A stretch of 64,000 nt of DNA from Cotesia glomerata (Eukaryota; Arthropoda; Insecta; Hymenoptera; Braconidae): positions 5,595,323-5,659,322 of the forward strand of contig NC_058162.1 of NCBI RefSeq assembly GCF_020080835.1. The letters are read 5' to 3'. This document shows, piece after piece, positions 33,871 to 45,075 of the stretch. Under the pieces are notes generated by a model. It was not told the origin of the DNA and did no database searches. It was given only the letters and a program-made list of their open reading frames with translations. Numbering within the stretch: the first letter of the stretch is position 1; each line of letters begins with the position of its first letter. Position numbers and translations under genes: made by a program.

Positions 33871-36800
33871 TTATGATTCTGCTAAAACAGATTTTTTCTT
33901 GCCCAAATAAATGGAATGTATACTAACTTCTGTTGCTGCAATAATATATCTCCTACTTTTTGTTTCTGTTAAACTCAGAGCAAGTATAGGACTATCACTT
34001 ATATTTAATTTTCTCACTTCACAAAATTCTAATGGTTGTTCCATTAATTGAAAATTATTTTTAATTGAATAAATATGAATTTGTCCTGGAAAAAAAAAAA
34101 TATTATTCTCCGCTTACACAGAAAAAAAGGTTCACTTGAGCCAAGAAAATATTTTTCTTCCTAATTATTTTCTTAAGCGAAAAAAAAATTTTTTTTTGTC
34201 TTAAGAAATTTCACTTATTCCAACAAAATTAATTCTCTTGCTTTAAGAAATACGATCTTGATCAAAAAAAATTTATTTAAGTCAAGAAAATCTTGTTGTT
34301 TTGAGAAAATTCAGCCTCTTGATCCAAAAAATTTAGTTCTTGATAGAAGTAAATTTTCTTGTCTTGAGAAAGTTTCTCTCTTACTCCAAAAAATTAAATA
34401 TAAAGATAGAAGTAAATTTTCATTAATATTTTTATTGGTTAACATGTCAAATGGGAAGATCAAATAATATTGAATCATTTTTTTTTCATTCAATATGTAT
34501 AATTGCACGCTAAAATAATATAAAATAGGTATCAAATATTCAAGAGAAAAAAATGTTAATTATTTTTTTTGTATTTTCAATATTTAATCCAAAATTTTAA
34601 TTTTTAAATTAGACAACTAAGTTTTTGATTCAGTACTTTTCTATTACTTTTGATTTTTTATTTTTGGCCAAATATGAAACATGAAAAAAGTATAAGATAC
34701 CTTTTTTTTTAGAAAATTAAATTTCCTTTAAAAAAGGTTTCATGATTATTTCATATTTTTTATTTTTAATCCATAATTTTAATTTTTTATTCTTAAAAAA
34801 ATATAGCGAAAATCTTGATTTCAATTTTTTACTGCACAGAAAAAAAAGTTCACTTGAGCCAAGAAAATATTTTTCTTTGTAATTATTTTCTTGAGCGAAA
34901 AAAAAATTTTTTTTGACACAAGAAATTTCACTTATTCCAACAAAATTAATTCTCTTGCTTTAAGAAATACGTATCTTGATCCAAGAAAATTTATTTAAGT
35001 CAAGAAAATCTTTTTATTTTGAGAAAATTCAGTCTCTTGCTCCAAAAAATTAAATATAAAGATAGAAGTAAATTTTCATTAATATTTTCATTGGTTTACA
35101 TATCAAATGGGAAGTCCAAATAATATTGAATCATTTTTTTTATTCAATATGTATAGCTGCACGCTAAAATAATATAAAATGGGTATCAAATATTCAAGGG
35201 AAAAATTTTCTGAAGGTGAGAAAATTTTTTTCTCAGCTGAAGTAGGTGGCGCTGCTTCCCTAAAGTATCTAAAAATCTTAATCAAATATAAAAATTTATT
35301 GTATCAAGTATTTATGAAAATTTGAATTAAGAAAAAATTACTTCCGTCAAGAATAAAATTTCAAGAAAAATTTTTACTTCAACTAACACAACTTCGGTCT
35401 TCCTTCATGCACTCGAAAATTTTTTTAAGCCAAGAATTTTGTTCTCTAGTCAAGAAATTTTTCTTTCTGTGTATAATTTCAAATAAAAATTAATTTTTTA
35501 CTTTACCTGTGTTTAGTCCAAAAATTAACAAATGTACATGCATGGCAATCGACGTCACAAAAATATACTCATAACGATACAATTTGTATTCATAGATAGG
35601 AAAGTTTGGCCAACCTTGGAATATAATCGTGAAAAATTTACCTGAATCCACAAAAATAAATAAAATTCAGTAAGTATAAAAAAAAGACTATATTTCATAA
35701 TAATTACCATTTTTAAACAATCTTAATTCGTTATTAGGTATAAGAGCTAAATCAACAGGCGGTCGTCGAGGCAGAAGTCGGTAAAGTTTTTTATTGATTT
35801 CAGTTAATTCAGTACCTTGCGGATCCGGAACTTTAAGAGTAATTACTCGAAGTATTGTGTCATAAGTTGTCATAACTATCAACTGAAATAATTTGATATA
35901 TTTTAAAAAATTGTTTTGAAAAAAATGTTTTAAAAAAAATTACCTTCTCGTTTTCACTGTACATTGTGAGAAAATTATTCCTGGGACCATTGTCACCCCG
36001 GAAGACTGCGCAATGTGCTTTAAGAACAACACGATTAGATATGTACTTGCACTCGGTGATTCCGCGAAAGAATTCGATAAACAGTCGATGATTAATCCCG
36101 ACACTGTTAATCAGCCATAACAATCAATACTTTAACAATGCGATTTTTTATCGTTTTTAGATTATCAATTATCAATAATTACTTACTGAATATTTGTTGC
36201 GTTGTAGTGCGGGGTTACAATTGACTTTTTTTGGCTCACATTCCAAAATTTTAAAACTCTGTCGCTTGATGTCGAAAGAGCCAATATATTATTTTTGCCT
36301 AGAATAAATTAAAAGTTACTTAATTTATTATAAACATTAAAATTTATTACTATACCTTGATACCAAAACTGGATCTTGGTCAGATTATTTCCGTGTTTTG
36401 CTGCCCAGAAGAAATTTTTTAATTTTCCGATTTTGTAAAAAAATATCAAGCCTAGATTTGTTCCAACGGCGACGAAACGCGCTAAAAAATAAAATTAATC
36501 ACAATTAATAAATTGTCTTAAAAAAAAAAAAACATTGATTATGATTAATAAGTATCTTACCAAATGTCGTTAAGCATGTAATCTTTTCATTTTGCAAAAA
36601 TTGACTTACATTAAATCGAAAGGAATGTATTTTTCGAGATTTGTCTCCGAAAAGTCTCCAATTTTTATATGAAAAAAATGCTTCTTTCCATAAATTTGGT
36701 AACAATTCAAGCTTAGAAAGTTTTTTAAATGGATATTTCTTAGCTAGAATATTATTTATCCACATTTTCATATCACTTGGAAGCAATTCTTTCCATTGTT

Positions 36801-36939
36801 TGTTTTTTTTCATTTCGATTTCAATTAATTGATCAAAAAGATTGCAAACTAGACGAAGTTTCACTAATTTCTTTGGATCGTTTACTCGAGAAATAACTTT
36901 TTTCCAAATTTCCAGGGGAAGTAATTCCAAAGCACTCAT
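33871..36939 (-). CDS. F-box protein with WD40-like repeats
   Basis: Probably the substrate-binding subunit of an SCF-type ubiquitin ligase, where the F-box contacts Skp1 (family knowledge). Seven exons on the minus strand: 36561-36939, 36356-36481, 36187-36298, 35944-36103, 35708-35882, 35507-35641 and 33871-34085. They total 1302 nt, or 433 residues. All introns are GT/AG and the frame stays open. The F-box is at residues about 4-45 (LELLPLEIWKKVISRV, LVKLRLVCNLFDQL). WD-type blades follow, for example VAVGTNLGLIFFYKIG, ILALSTSSDRVLKFWNVS and LLIFGLNTGQIHIYSI. The start is the first ATG, in context TTAAAAATGAGT; upstream in-frame codons lack an ATG. The exact orthologue could not be named. 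Intron 6 (1.4 kb) is swollen by transposon sequence. Confidence 0.85.
34115..34547. mobile_element. MITE with TACACAG ends, truncated copy in F-box intron 6
   Basis: It starts TACACAGAAAAAAAGGTTCA and matches the left three quarters of the copies at 34833-35473 and 62381-62951, then loses similarity near TTCAAGAGAAAAAAATGTTA. It is intronic with respect to the F-box gene. Confidence 0.65.
34833..35473. mobile_element. MITE with TACACAG ends, fuller copy in F-box intron 6
   Basis: It starts TGCACAGAAAAAAAAGTTCA and ends with the inverted form, AAATTTTTCTTTCTGTGTA. It is rich in TCTTGA/TCAAGA words in both orientations and non-coding. It contains a GGTGGCGCTGCTTCCCTAAA block shared with the copy at 62.4 kb. 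Confidence 0.7.
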
Positions 36940-37046
36940 TTTTAATGTTAAATCTACAAAATTATTGTACGGAATGACAAATAATAAACTGTCAGACAAT
37001 TTTTAGATTGCTCGGTGAGTTATTCTAGAAATTGTTACAAAACTCT

Positions 37047-37054
37047 TATCGATA
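37047..37054. promoter_or_regulatory. DRE-like motif upstream of the F-box gene
   Basis: The palindrome TATCGATA matches the DREF-binding core known from insect housekeeping promoters. It lies about 108 bp upstream of the F-box start codon. Function is inferred. Confidence 0.4.
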
Positions 37055-37059
37055 AAGTG

Positions 37060-37861
37060 AAACAAGTTATTCAATAAATACAGCGTATTATTAAAGTAAA
37101 AAAAATGTAACTGAGAGAATCTAGTGTAAGGTGTGATTATCGTTTAAATTCACGTGGAGTTAACTTGTAAGTTAATAATTTAAAAGTTAATAAGTATTAA
37201 TCATCGTCTGGCGCCAGGAAGTTTAAAAAAGTCATTAAATGTTGAGACCTTTATTGATACTGGTGTGTTATTTCGATTGAAATATAAATGATGAAAATTT
37301 AAAATAATAAGAATGGATAATATTTTATTTAAAAATTTTTAAATGTTGAGATCGCCGTGTCCCAGTCAGGCGTATCACACGCACGCGCGAATAAATGCGA
37401 TAAGAGAGTACGCAGGAGAGCGTGAAATTGAATTACGACACGCGGGCTTGTGAAGCTGTACATGCACTTATATATATAATGTAAAGTTATATGTATATAG
37501 TAGAGAGACCTCGATCATAATGCATCCCCGCGGTGCGCTGTTTCACACGGATCTTCGAATAAGAATCGAATATATTCAATTGTCGGCGGCATTCGCTTCG
37601 CCTCTCAGATATTTATATCTCAAGATTAATAAAAATCCTCGGACGAATTTATATCATGATGAAAGGGTAACGGTATTATTTGAGGATTTTTTTCAGATAC
37701 TCAACAGGGTACACATTAATTATTTAAGAGCCAGATCGAGATCATCCGTTTGATTATTATTCAATATATTCAATGACTTGGTGAATTTTATTTTTAATTA
37801 AAAAAATTTTATTTTAAGCTTTGAATAATTTGAATTTTTTTCTTATTTTAAATAATAATAA
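37060..37861. other. Upstream region of the F-box gene, no further gene
   Basis: A GC-richer segment (about 37340-37580) contains ACACGCACGCGCGAATAAAT and CATCCCCGCGGTGCGC. The 77-codon plus-strand frame at 37520-37753 has no recognised domain and is not called a gene. It may be a promoter-rich area for the F-box gene or an unidentified neighbour. Confidence 0.4.
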
Positions 37862-38311
37862 CTAGCAACCTTTCAGTCACTATGTGGCGGCCGTGACTTG
37901 TGAACTGAAAAAAATTAAAATTTTGCTTTATTAAATAATGACTTTTGTTAAATTGCACTATACTTTCTTAAATATTGACGTTTTCAAAGATATAAGCTCA
38001 TCCCTATGTTACACTCATCAAGAGCTTTCATTTGAGTACCCATATGCATTTTGATATATTTTGTCATAAATACATATATATAATATATATATAAATATAT
38101 GAAAAATTGATGTGGGTATTCAAATGAAAGGTCTCGATGAGTGTAATGTCGGGATGAGCTTATATCTTTAAAAATGTCAATAGTTCACAAGACATTTGTT
38201 AAATTGCACTGTAATTTCTTAACTATTGATGTTTTTAAAGATAAAAGCTTATCCCGATATTACACTCATCAAGAGCTTTCATTTGAGTACCCATAGGCAT
38301 TTTGATATATT

Positions 38312-38386
<75 letters not shown>

Positions 38387-40700
38387 ATATATAATATATA
38401 TTAGGGTGGGCCAAAAAAACTTTTAATTTTTTTTTCTTTAGCTACCGCGAAAATATCGTCCAAGATGACGAAAAAAAAAATTCTGGTAGAGTTTGAGCTC
38501 TTAATATAAATATTTAGAGGTGTCACATGGTGATTTTTGATTTCTTATTTAAATAACACGGGAATTTTTTTTTTTTTTTTTGGAATTTTGATGTATCTCA
38601 ACGAGTTATTGTATGGTAAAAATAAATAAATATTTTTGTAGGAAATTGAACGGTCTACAAAAAAGGTCTGATATAATTTTTCGCTAAGTCATCTCGATTA
38701 AAAGTTATTCGCAGTTAAAGTTCAACTTAAAATAATATACGATGACTTTCACAATTTTTTTATACTTTTTAACAATAAAACGGCTTAAAATCATAAAACA
38801 ACATATTTTTCGTGATTTTTCTCGTTTTTACTGCCCAAAATTATTGAGAAAAACTTATGTCATATAGCACACAATTCGAATAAAAGCGTTGAAAACTGAT
38901 TTCAATGTAGTCGGAAGTACTGTAAAGATTTTTGATGCGATTATATCTATTATTTATTAATTTGCTGTTACCCGCTTGCTTCACTGAGGGCTTTGTAGAA
39001 TTGCATTTTTAGATCTAGACTTGAAATTTAATTGGAGTATTGTTTTGATTTGCACAGATTCCAAATGGAGCATTGAAAGTTTTAGTTGAAGTCATTGCAA
39101 GTCTCATAAGTGAAGTTGAAATCTAATTAGCTTCAAATACGAAGAATTTTTCTGTTATTCAAAATTTTTTCAGTGACATCAATTTTTTATATAAAATAAA
39201 TTTAACATGTTTTTTACAAATTCTATTTAAATAATTAGCCAAATTTATTTTTTTATATCAAATGTTTGGAAAATTCATTCATTTTCATCTGTTACAAACC
39301 CGCGATCTCGCAATAAGAAAAATTTATCGGTTATGTGATCAGCAAAAATAACATGTTATTTCCATGCATGTATGTAAAATTCTTAGTCCGTTGACTGAAT
39401 AACTATCATTAATATTAAGTTTTAAAAACCTTACAATGACTTTTCCCCTGCTGCCAGAGAGACGATTTTTGTAAGGAAATTTTTAGAAAATTTCATTGAA
39501 ACCCAATAGACATCCTAAATTTCATGTCTCAGAAAGTCCTAGTTTATAAACAACAACATTTTTTCTATTCTACACATCTCTCTGACACAGTCAGCATATG
39601 AAATCAATTATCGCGAAATTTGTTTTTAGCTAATATCTAATTATTAAGAAAAAAAAATATTCAAATCGGTTGACCCTGGAGGCCATTTCTGGAATTTCCT
39701 GTTACTCTTGAGGTTCTGTCAAATTTTATTTCTGTACACAGAAAAGGAAGTAGAATTTATTGAAATCTTTATTGAGATGATCTCTACATGACCAATAAAA
39801 GACTACTCCCAAATTAAGTCTGTAGGAACTATTGCTAGTAAATTTAAAATTTTCATTGTTAACACCCACCCCTACAATCCGTATTGGGACTAGTTTATCA
39901 TATAAAATAAGTTTTTCTCAATAATTTTGGGAAGTAAAATCGAGAAAAATCACGAAAAATATGTTGTTTTAAGCCGTTTTATTGTTAAAAAGTATAAAGA
40001 AATTGTGAACGTCATCGTATATTATTTTAAGTTGAACTTTAACTGCGAATAATTTTTAATCGAGATGACTTAGCGAAAAATTATATCAGACCTTTTTTGT
40101 AGGCCGTTCAATTTCCTACAAAAATATCTATTTATTTTTACCACACAATAACTCTTTGAGATACATCAAAATTCCAAAAAAAAAAAAAAAAAAAATTCTC
40201 GTGTTATTTAAATAAGAAATCAAAAATCACCATGTGACACCTCTAGATATTGATATTAAGAGCTCAAACTCTACCAGAATTTTTTTTTCGTCATTTTGGA
40301 CGATATTTTCGCGGTAGCTAAAGAAAAAAAAATTAAAAGTTTTTTTTGGCCCACCCTAATATATATTATATATATGTATATATGAAAAAATGATGTGGGT
40401 ACTCAAATGAAAGGTCTTGATAAGTGTAACATCGGGATGAGCTTATATCTTTAAAAATGTCAGTAATTGATAAAATAAAAGGTCATTTCTTAATTATGTA
40501 TGTAGAAATAGAGCATTTTCGAATGCAGCTTAAATACTTATCATAATAAATTGACTATCGGTGAGAATTAAATGAAACCTTGAAAAGGCATAAATTCAAG
40601 TCAAGACCTTTGTAATGACACTAAATTTTACTAAAAAAACCGATTTTATTATATGACTATCCTGGAAACAAAATTTTTTTTATTCTCTTAATAATATAGA
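37862..40700 (-). mobile_element. Non-autonomous Helitron, copy D, interrupted
   Basis: On the minus strand it starts TCTATATTATTAAGAGAATA and ends GGTTGCTAG before T. The 3' hairpin is degenerate. Palindromic minisatellite units are present on both sides of a 1.96-kb foldback transposon (38401-40359) that inserted into the TA-rich centre of one unit. Removing that insertion leaves about 880 bp, similar in build to copies A and B. Confidence 0.75.
38401..40359. mobile_element. Foldback DNA transposon with TTAGGGTGGGCC ends
   Basis: It starts TTAGGGTGGGCCAAAAAAAC and ends with the exact inverted motif, GGCCCACCCTAA. The arms are about 460 bp and well conserved (38401-38860 against 39900-40359). 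Both arms carry CTACCGCGAAAATATCGTCC and CGAGATGACTTAGCGAAAAA or complements. The roughly 1-kb core has no long open frame, so it is non-autonomous. The flanks are TA-rich, so a TA target duplication is possible but cannot be proven. Confidence 0.75.
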
Positions 40701-41945
40701 TAATAATAATAATACCATAAAATTCTGAAAAATTATTATTATTATCATTATTATATTTTTTTCAAAGATTGTTAATAGAGTTGATATTTATCTATAATAT
40801 ATAAAGCGGAAATAAAATAAGGGTTTTATAGTCATTGACCTGAGATATATCTAATCACATCAGGAGACTTTGATCGGTCACGAAGTAGAGTAGAGTTAAG
40901 TTAGGTGATCGGTGTACGTCCAACAAGAATATATTATAAGACTTTAGCGGTCTGTTAGATCTTAACTAAAAGAGCTTTCAATTATTCTTATGTTAACTCT
41001 AACTCTGTACTTATATATTTAAGATTTAAAGTCAACAACCAGGTTATTATCCCTGAGAACTTTTTATTCAAGAGTAATAACACAATCTATTTTATAAAAT
41101 TCATCATTATTTATTATTTTATATTATTGAGTAACAGCTAAAAATTTATGGGACTGTGTAATTTATAAAAAGCATAAAATTATTTACCAGAGAGTTGGAG
41201 TACAGTCAAGAATTATAAATAAATATAAATATTGCACACCTCTAGCATTTATTTGTCTACTGTCGCTTGATAATTTTAAAAAAGCTCGGGTGGGTTACTT
41301 GCCTTTGGCTCCGCAATTAATACAGCCTTACAAAAATAGTCCTCAAGTAAATCACCGAAGATTGAAATTTAAAAAATTTGTTTTACAAAAAAATAAAAGC
41401 TCGGGTGTAAGTGTCGTAATAATTTACGAGTTACTCAGAGCAAAAAAAATTGATGCGAGTGAATTGATTAATAAAAAATAAAAAAGATGATCTAAGTGTA
41501 TTGAGAGCTGGTCGCGTGCCCGGTTTAAAAAGGGAAATTTATGAGGCGCGTCATAACAACGAGCAGAAGACGAGAAGACCAACTTGAGGAGCTGACTGTA
41601 GAGTATAATGTAACATACATGGGCGGTGATAGTCGTCGCCGTCGTCTCCATCTTGCTCTTCGTGCTCCGTCTCGACTTTGGCTTCTCATCTTAACTTGAA
41701 TAATAATAACAGTAATAATACCCCGGCATAGTATTATATAGACTTGTGCATATATATACATATATAGATAGATAATATAAATTTTTTAATACAACACCCA
41801 CGCGAGAACTATAATATAATCCACGGTAAAAAAATCAAGTCGGGTTAATCTTTGAATTTACGACGACGCCTTCTTATCTTACATCTGGAAATGCTTTTGA
41901 GTGTACACCCAACAAACGTTACATTTTAATGTATTAGTGATCTGA
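40701..41945. other. Gene-free stretch
   Basis: AT-rich sequence with a GC-richer patch at about 41500-41690 (GGCGGTGATAGTCGTCGCCG). Open frames in it on both strands have no recognised domain. Confidence 0.4.
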
Positions 41946-42560
41946 TGATTATTATTATTATGTTCAAATTGATGAAGTACGTAATGCAAAATATCTGGGA
42001 GTCATTATTGATGATAATTTAACCTTCAATGATAATGCTTTAAATATTATAAATAAATTAGCAAAAAAATTAAATGTTATCTATCGTTTAAATAATGTGA
42101 TTCGCTCATTTACAAAAAATACTATCTATAAAGCTATTATTGAGCCCCATATTAATTATTGTAGAAATTACTCAGAACAAATTATGAATAAAATTAAAAA
42201 AATACAGAATAGAGCAATGCGTTTAGTATTAGGAGTAAACAGATATAGGCAAATTAAAGATATGTTGGAGGTGTTAGGTTGGATGAACATTAAACAAAAG
42301 GTAATATATAACTCCTGTATCTTAATACACAAAGTTATATTGAATTATAAGCTGAATTATTTATATCAGAAAATAGAAAAGATTGACAGTAAACATAAAT
42401 ATGAAACTAGAAAGAAAAATAATATTAATATAGTATCTACTCGTACTCACTCAGCGGAAAGAAGGCTTAGCATTATAAGGGTTTAAATTATTATAATCAA
42501 TTACCAGATGAGGTCAAAACAGAGAATATAATAAATATACACAGTAAAAAAATTTTCGTC
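41946..42560 (+). pseudogene. Non-LTR retrotransposon reverse-transcriptase fragment
   Basis: The frame from about 41950 to 42486 translates to the thumb and C-terminal part of a Jockey/R1/I-type reverse transcriptase. KYLGVIIDDNLTFND is followed by AIIEPHINYC, IKKIQNRAMRLVLG and LGWMNIKQKV. After a frameshift near 42480 the reading continues as GLNYYNQLPDEVKTEN. Both ends of the protein are missing and the catalytic part is absent. It is an old 5'-truncated copy whose 3' part is interrupted by a small MITE. Confidence 0.8.
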
Positions 42561-42622
42561 AAATTTTGTCAAAACAGAGAATAGAATAAATATACACAGT
42601 AAAAAAATTTTCGTCAAATTTA
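42513..42622 (+). repeat. 55-bp direct tandem duplication
   Basis: Two almost identical 55-bp units (42513-42567 and 42568-42622) each contain GTCAAAACAGAGAATA and TACACAGTAAAAAAATTTTC. The second unit runs into a complete MITE, and the first holds only that MITE's left end. Confidence 0.75.
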
Positions 42623-42789
42623 ACACAAATATTTGTGTTACTGACTGTTTTTACACAAACTAATGTTAATTCAACATTCTAGTGTGTTAAATCAACACAT
42701 GAGAATGTGAAATTGTACATACTAAAGCGTAATATTCTACACAAAAATTTTTACACTTTACACAATGACGAAAAATTTTTTACTGTGTA
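42593..42789. mobile_element. Small palindromic MITE with TACACAG ends
   Basis: 197 bp. It starts TACACAGTAAAAAAATTTTC and ends with the inverted form, GAAAAATTTTTTACTGTGTA. Internal TGTGTTAAATCAACACA-like symmetry is visible. It is inserted at the broken end of the reverse-transcriptase fragment. Confidence 0.75.
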
Positions 42790-43029
42790 ATATATACTGT
42801 CATTTTAATACGTCGTATCCTACAAAATTTGACATATTGACTTTTTTTGAAAAATAGAATCACAACAATATTATAGAAATCATATTAAAAATTTAAAGAT
42901 CAAATAGTTCAATAACTATTTTTAAATAAATATTTTCATCCGTTGAATCCAATTGAATCAATATTAAAAATGAACTGTTTTTACCGTCTGCTGTAAAGTT
43001 TTCTAAATTTGGGCAAAAATATGTACTAA

Positions 43030-43462
43030 AGATGTGAATTTTATTTTATTTATTTAACCAGAAAATATTACAGAATACCAATATTTAATATAATGCATGA
43101 CATATATGTCCTATAGAGATGCAGAACATCTGTTCATAGGACTGGTATAAATAAAATTACAATCTAAGAAAGCTTGATTATATAATAAATTTATAGTAGT
43201 AGATTAGAGAAATCATAAGTCACATTGCTTTATCCATTGAATTAGCCTCATCTTCAGTAATTTAGTTGTTTCAACAAAATATTTCAATTTGTTTTCTAAC
43301 ATATTAAAATGTTTAAACGCCGTGAATTTTGCGCTTTGACTTGTAATGTTTTTGTTGATTTTAAGAAGTAAAATCGATTTATTTCTGGTATTAAAATAAG
43401 TATTTGAAAGTTTTTGCTTGCAATCATTGAAATAAAAAATGAGTGAGTTAACAATGAATTTG
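43030..43462 (-). pseudogene. Non-LTR retrotransposon 3' fragment
   Basis: On the minus strand the translation includes FNTRNKSILLLKINKNITSQ followed by FNMLENKLKYFVETTKLLKM. This resembles the extreme C-terminus of non-LTR reverse transcriptases (NTRNK, then FN.LP-like). Downstream comes a GACATATATGTCATGCATTA sequence and an AAATAAATAAAA tail at 43030-43050, typical of such 3' ends. The 5' side is cut by the MITE at 43463. Confidence 0.6.
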
Positions 43463-43948
43463 TACACGGAAAAAAGAAAAGTCGAAAAATTACAGTATAC
43501 ACAGCAAAAAAATTTTCGTAATTGTGTAGAGTGTTAAAATTTGTGTGTTGAATATTATTACACTCTAAAGTGTAGAATTTAACATTCTCATGTGTTGATT
43601 TAATGATTTAACACACTAGAATGTTAAATTCTACACACTAGAGTGTAATATTCAACACATAAATTTTAACACTCTACACAATTACGAAAAATTTTTTACT
43701 GTGTATAATGCAACGAGGCGCTTCGTGATGAAAGCTGGAAAAATTACAGTTTCAGATTGTAATTATTACAGATTTTATAAGAATTACATCGTAGAATGTA
43801 ATATTTACATTGAAAGCTCTGAAAATTAAATTCAAAAATTGAATTTAGAAAAATGTTATTTCAAACTGTAATTTTTCTAGTTTTGACTACGACGGGACCG
43901 ATTTTACATTTTATACTGTAATTATTCCTGCTTTCTTTTTTCCGTGTA
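43463..43948. mobile_element. MITE with TACACGG ends, host of a nested MITE
   Basis: It starts TACACGGAAAAAAGAAAAGT and ends with the inverted form, CTTTCTTTTTTCCGTGTA. A second element (43498-43705) lies inside it, so its own sequence is only about 280 bp. It is non-coding. Confidence 0.75.
43498..43705. mobile_element. Near-perfect palindromic MITE nested in another
   Basis: It starts TACACAGCAAAAAAATTTTC and ends GAAAAATTTTTTACTGTGTA. The whole 208 bp folds on itself, with arms such as TGTGTTGAATATTATTACAC against GTGTAATATTCAACACA. A TA duplication at the borders fits the flanks. It is the same family as the element at 42593-42789. Confidence 0.8.
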
Positions 43949-43978
43949 GTAAATATTATATTATAGGTATTGTTATTA

Positions 43979-45075
43979 TACACGGTGAGAAATTTCTGTA
44001 GAAATTTACTATGCATACATAATAAGACTGAACCTTAATGACTCAATTCAAAATATTACCATAAAAATTTAAAAATATCATATTGTACCAATCAATATTT
44101 ACTAGGGACCATAGTAAATTTGACCATGCAACTGTTACATAAACATATATAAAAAATTTTCGTAAACTGACAGAACAAAAACTGTTAGTGTGCTTAAAAC
44201 TTTTCATTATAGTTCCATAGTAAAATTTCTGTTATTGCTCAGTCGACAATAAAAAAGTTTCACATTTAGTCACGTGTACTCGGTTTAAATTTAAAATTGT
44301 GACTATGAAATTTTCAAATGTCCCATAGTAAACGTATGCGCGTCAGTCGCGACGCGCGCTCTTTCATTTTTTCGTGCTGCTTTGTTTTGTCAACATAAGT
44401 GTACAGACGCTATCAGTAGTGGTTAACGGTGTTATGAAAATTGCAATAAACATTAAGTTTTAAATAAATATTAGTTTATAAATCCATCAACACATGAATA
44501 GTTAATGAAAATTTGTAAGATTCATAAATAATAAAATATTTAATAATTTACCGTGAAAAATTAAAATGAAAACAAACATTTGATGGTTAATCTGCAACCG
44601 ACACTTCTAATAATAATAAAAAATAATTTAAAAGTTATATATTGTGTTTATAATTATTCATAATAAAATTAACTGCCAAAATAAATCCTACGTTCATTGT
44701 TAAAAGTGAAAAAAAAAATAAAAAAAACTATATTTTAAAAAAATATTTTTAAAAATTATTGCAAACAAAAAAAATCTTGATATTTTTTTTGATTGCTAAA
44801 AACATTTTTTACTCTAAAATTTTTTATTTTTTACAAACGTTTTCTTATTTTTTTTGCTATAGTACATTCGGAAATTTAAATTATTGCATATTTCATTTTA
44901 CTATGGTACATTTCAATTTCTACCATTTACTATGTCTGATTTCATTTGTTTCGGAAATTACTATGGGCCATTATAAAATTTTATTCTGAGTCAATAAGGT
45001 TCACTAGTAATATGCACCATTGTAATATCTAAAATCCATGCAGAATAAAAAATAATGGAAATTTCTCACCGTGTA
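43979..45075. mobile_element. MITE with TACACGG ends, 44.0 kb
   Basis: It starts TACACGGTGAGAAATTTCTG and ends inverted, GGAAATTTCTCACCGTGTA. Inner subterminal inverted blocks include CCTTATTGACTCAGAATAAA-type sequence. The core holds an unusual GC-rich patch (GCGCGTCAGTCGCGACGCGC at about 44340-44359). It shares its ends with the element at 15304-16438. There is no transposase. Confidence 0.7.

Noticed and set aside
36940..36999. Extended N-terminus for the F-box protein
   Set aside because: The upstream codons are in frame but have no ATG (the extension would begin at TTG). The ATG at 36937-36939 has a good context.
37520..37753. 77-codon frame upstream of the F-box gene
   Set aside because: No domain, splice evidence or repeat structure supports it.
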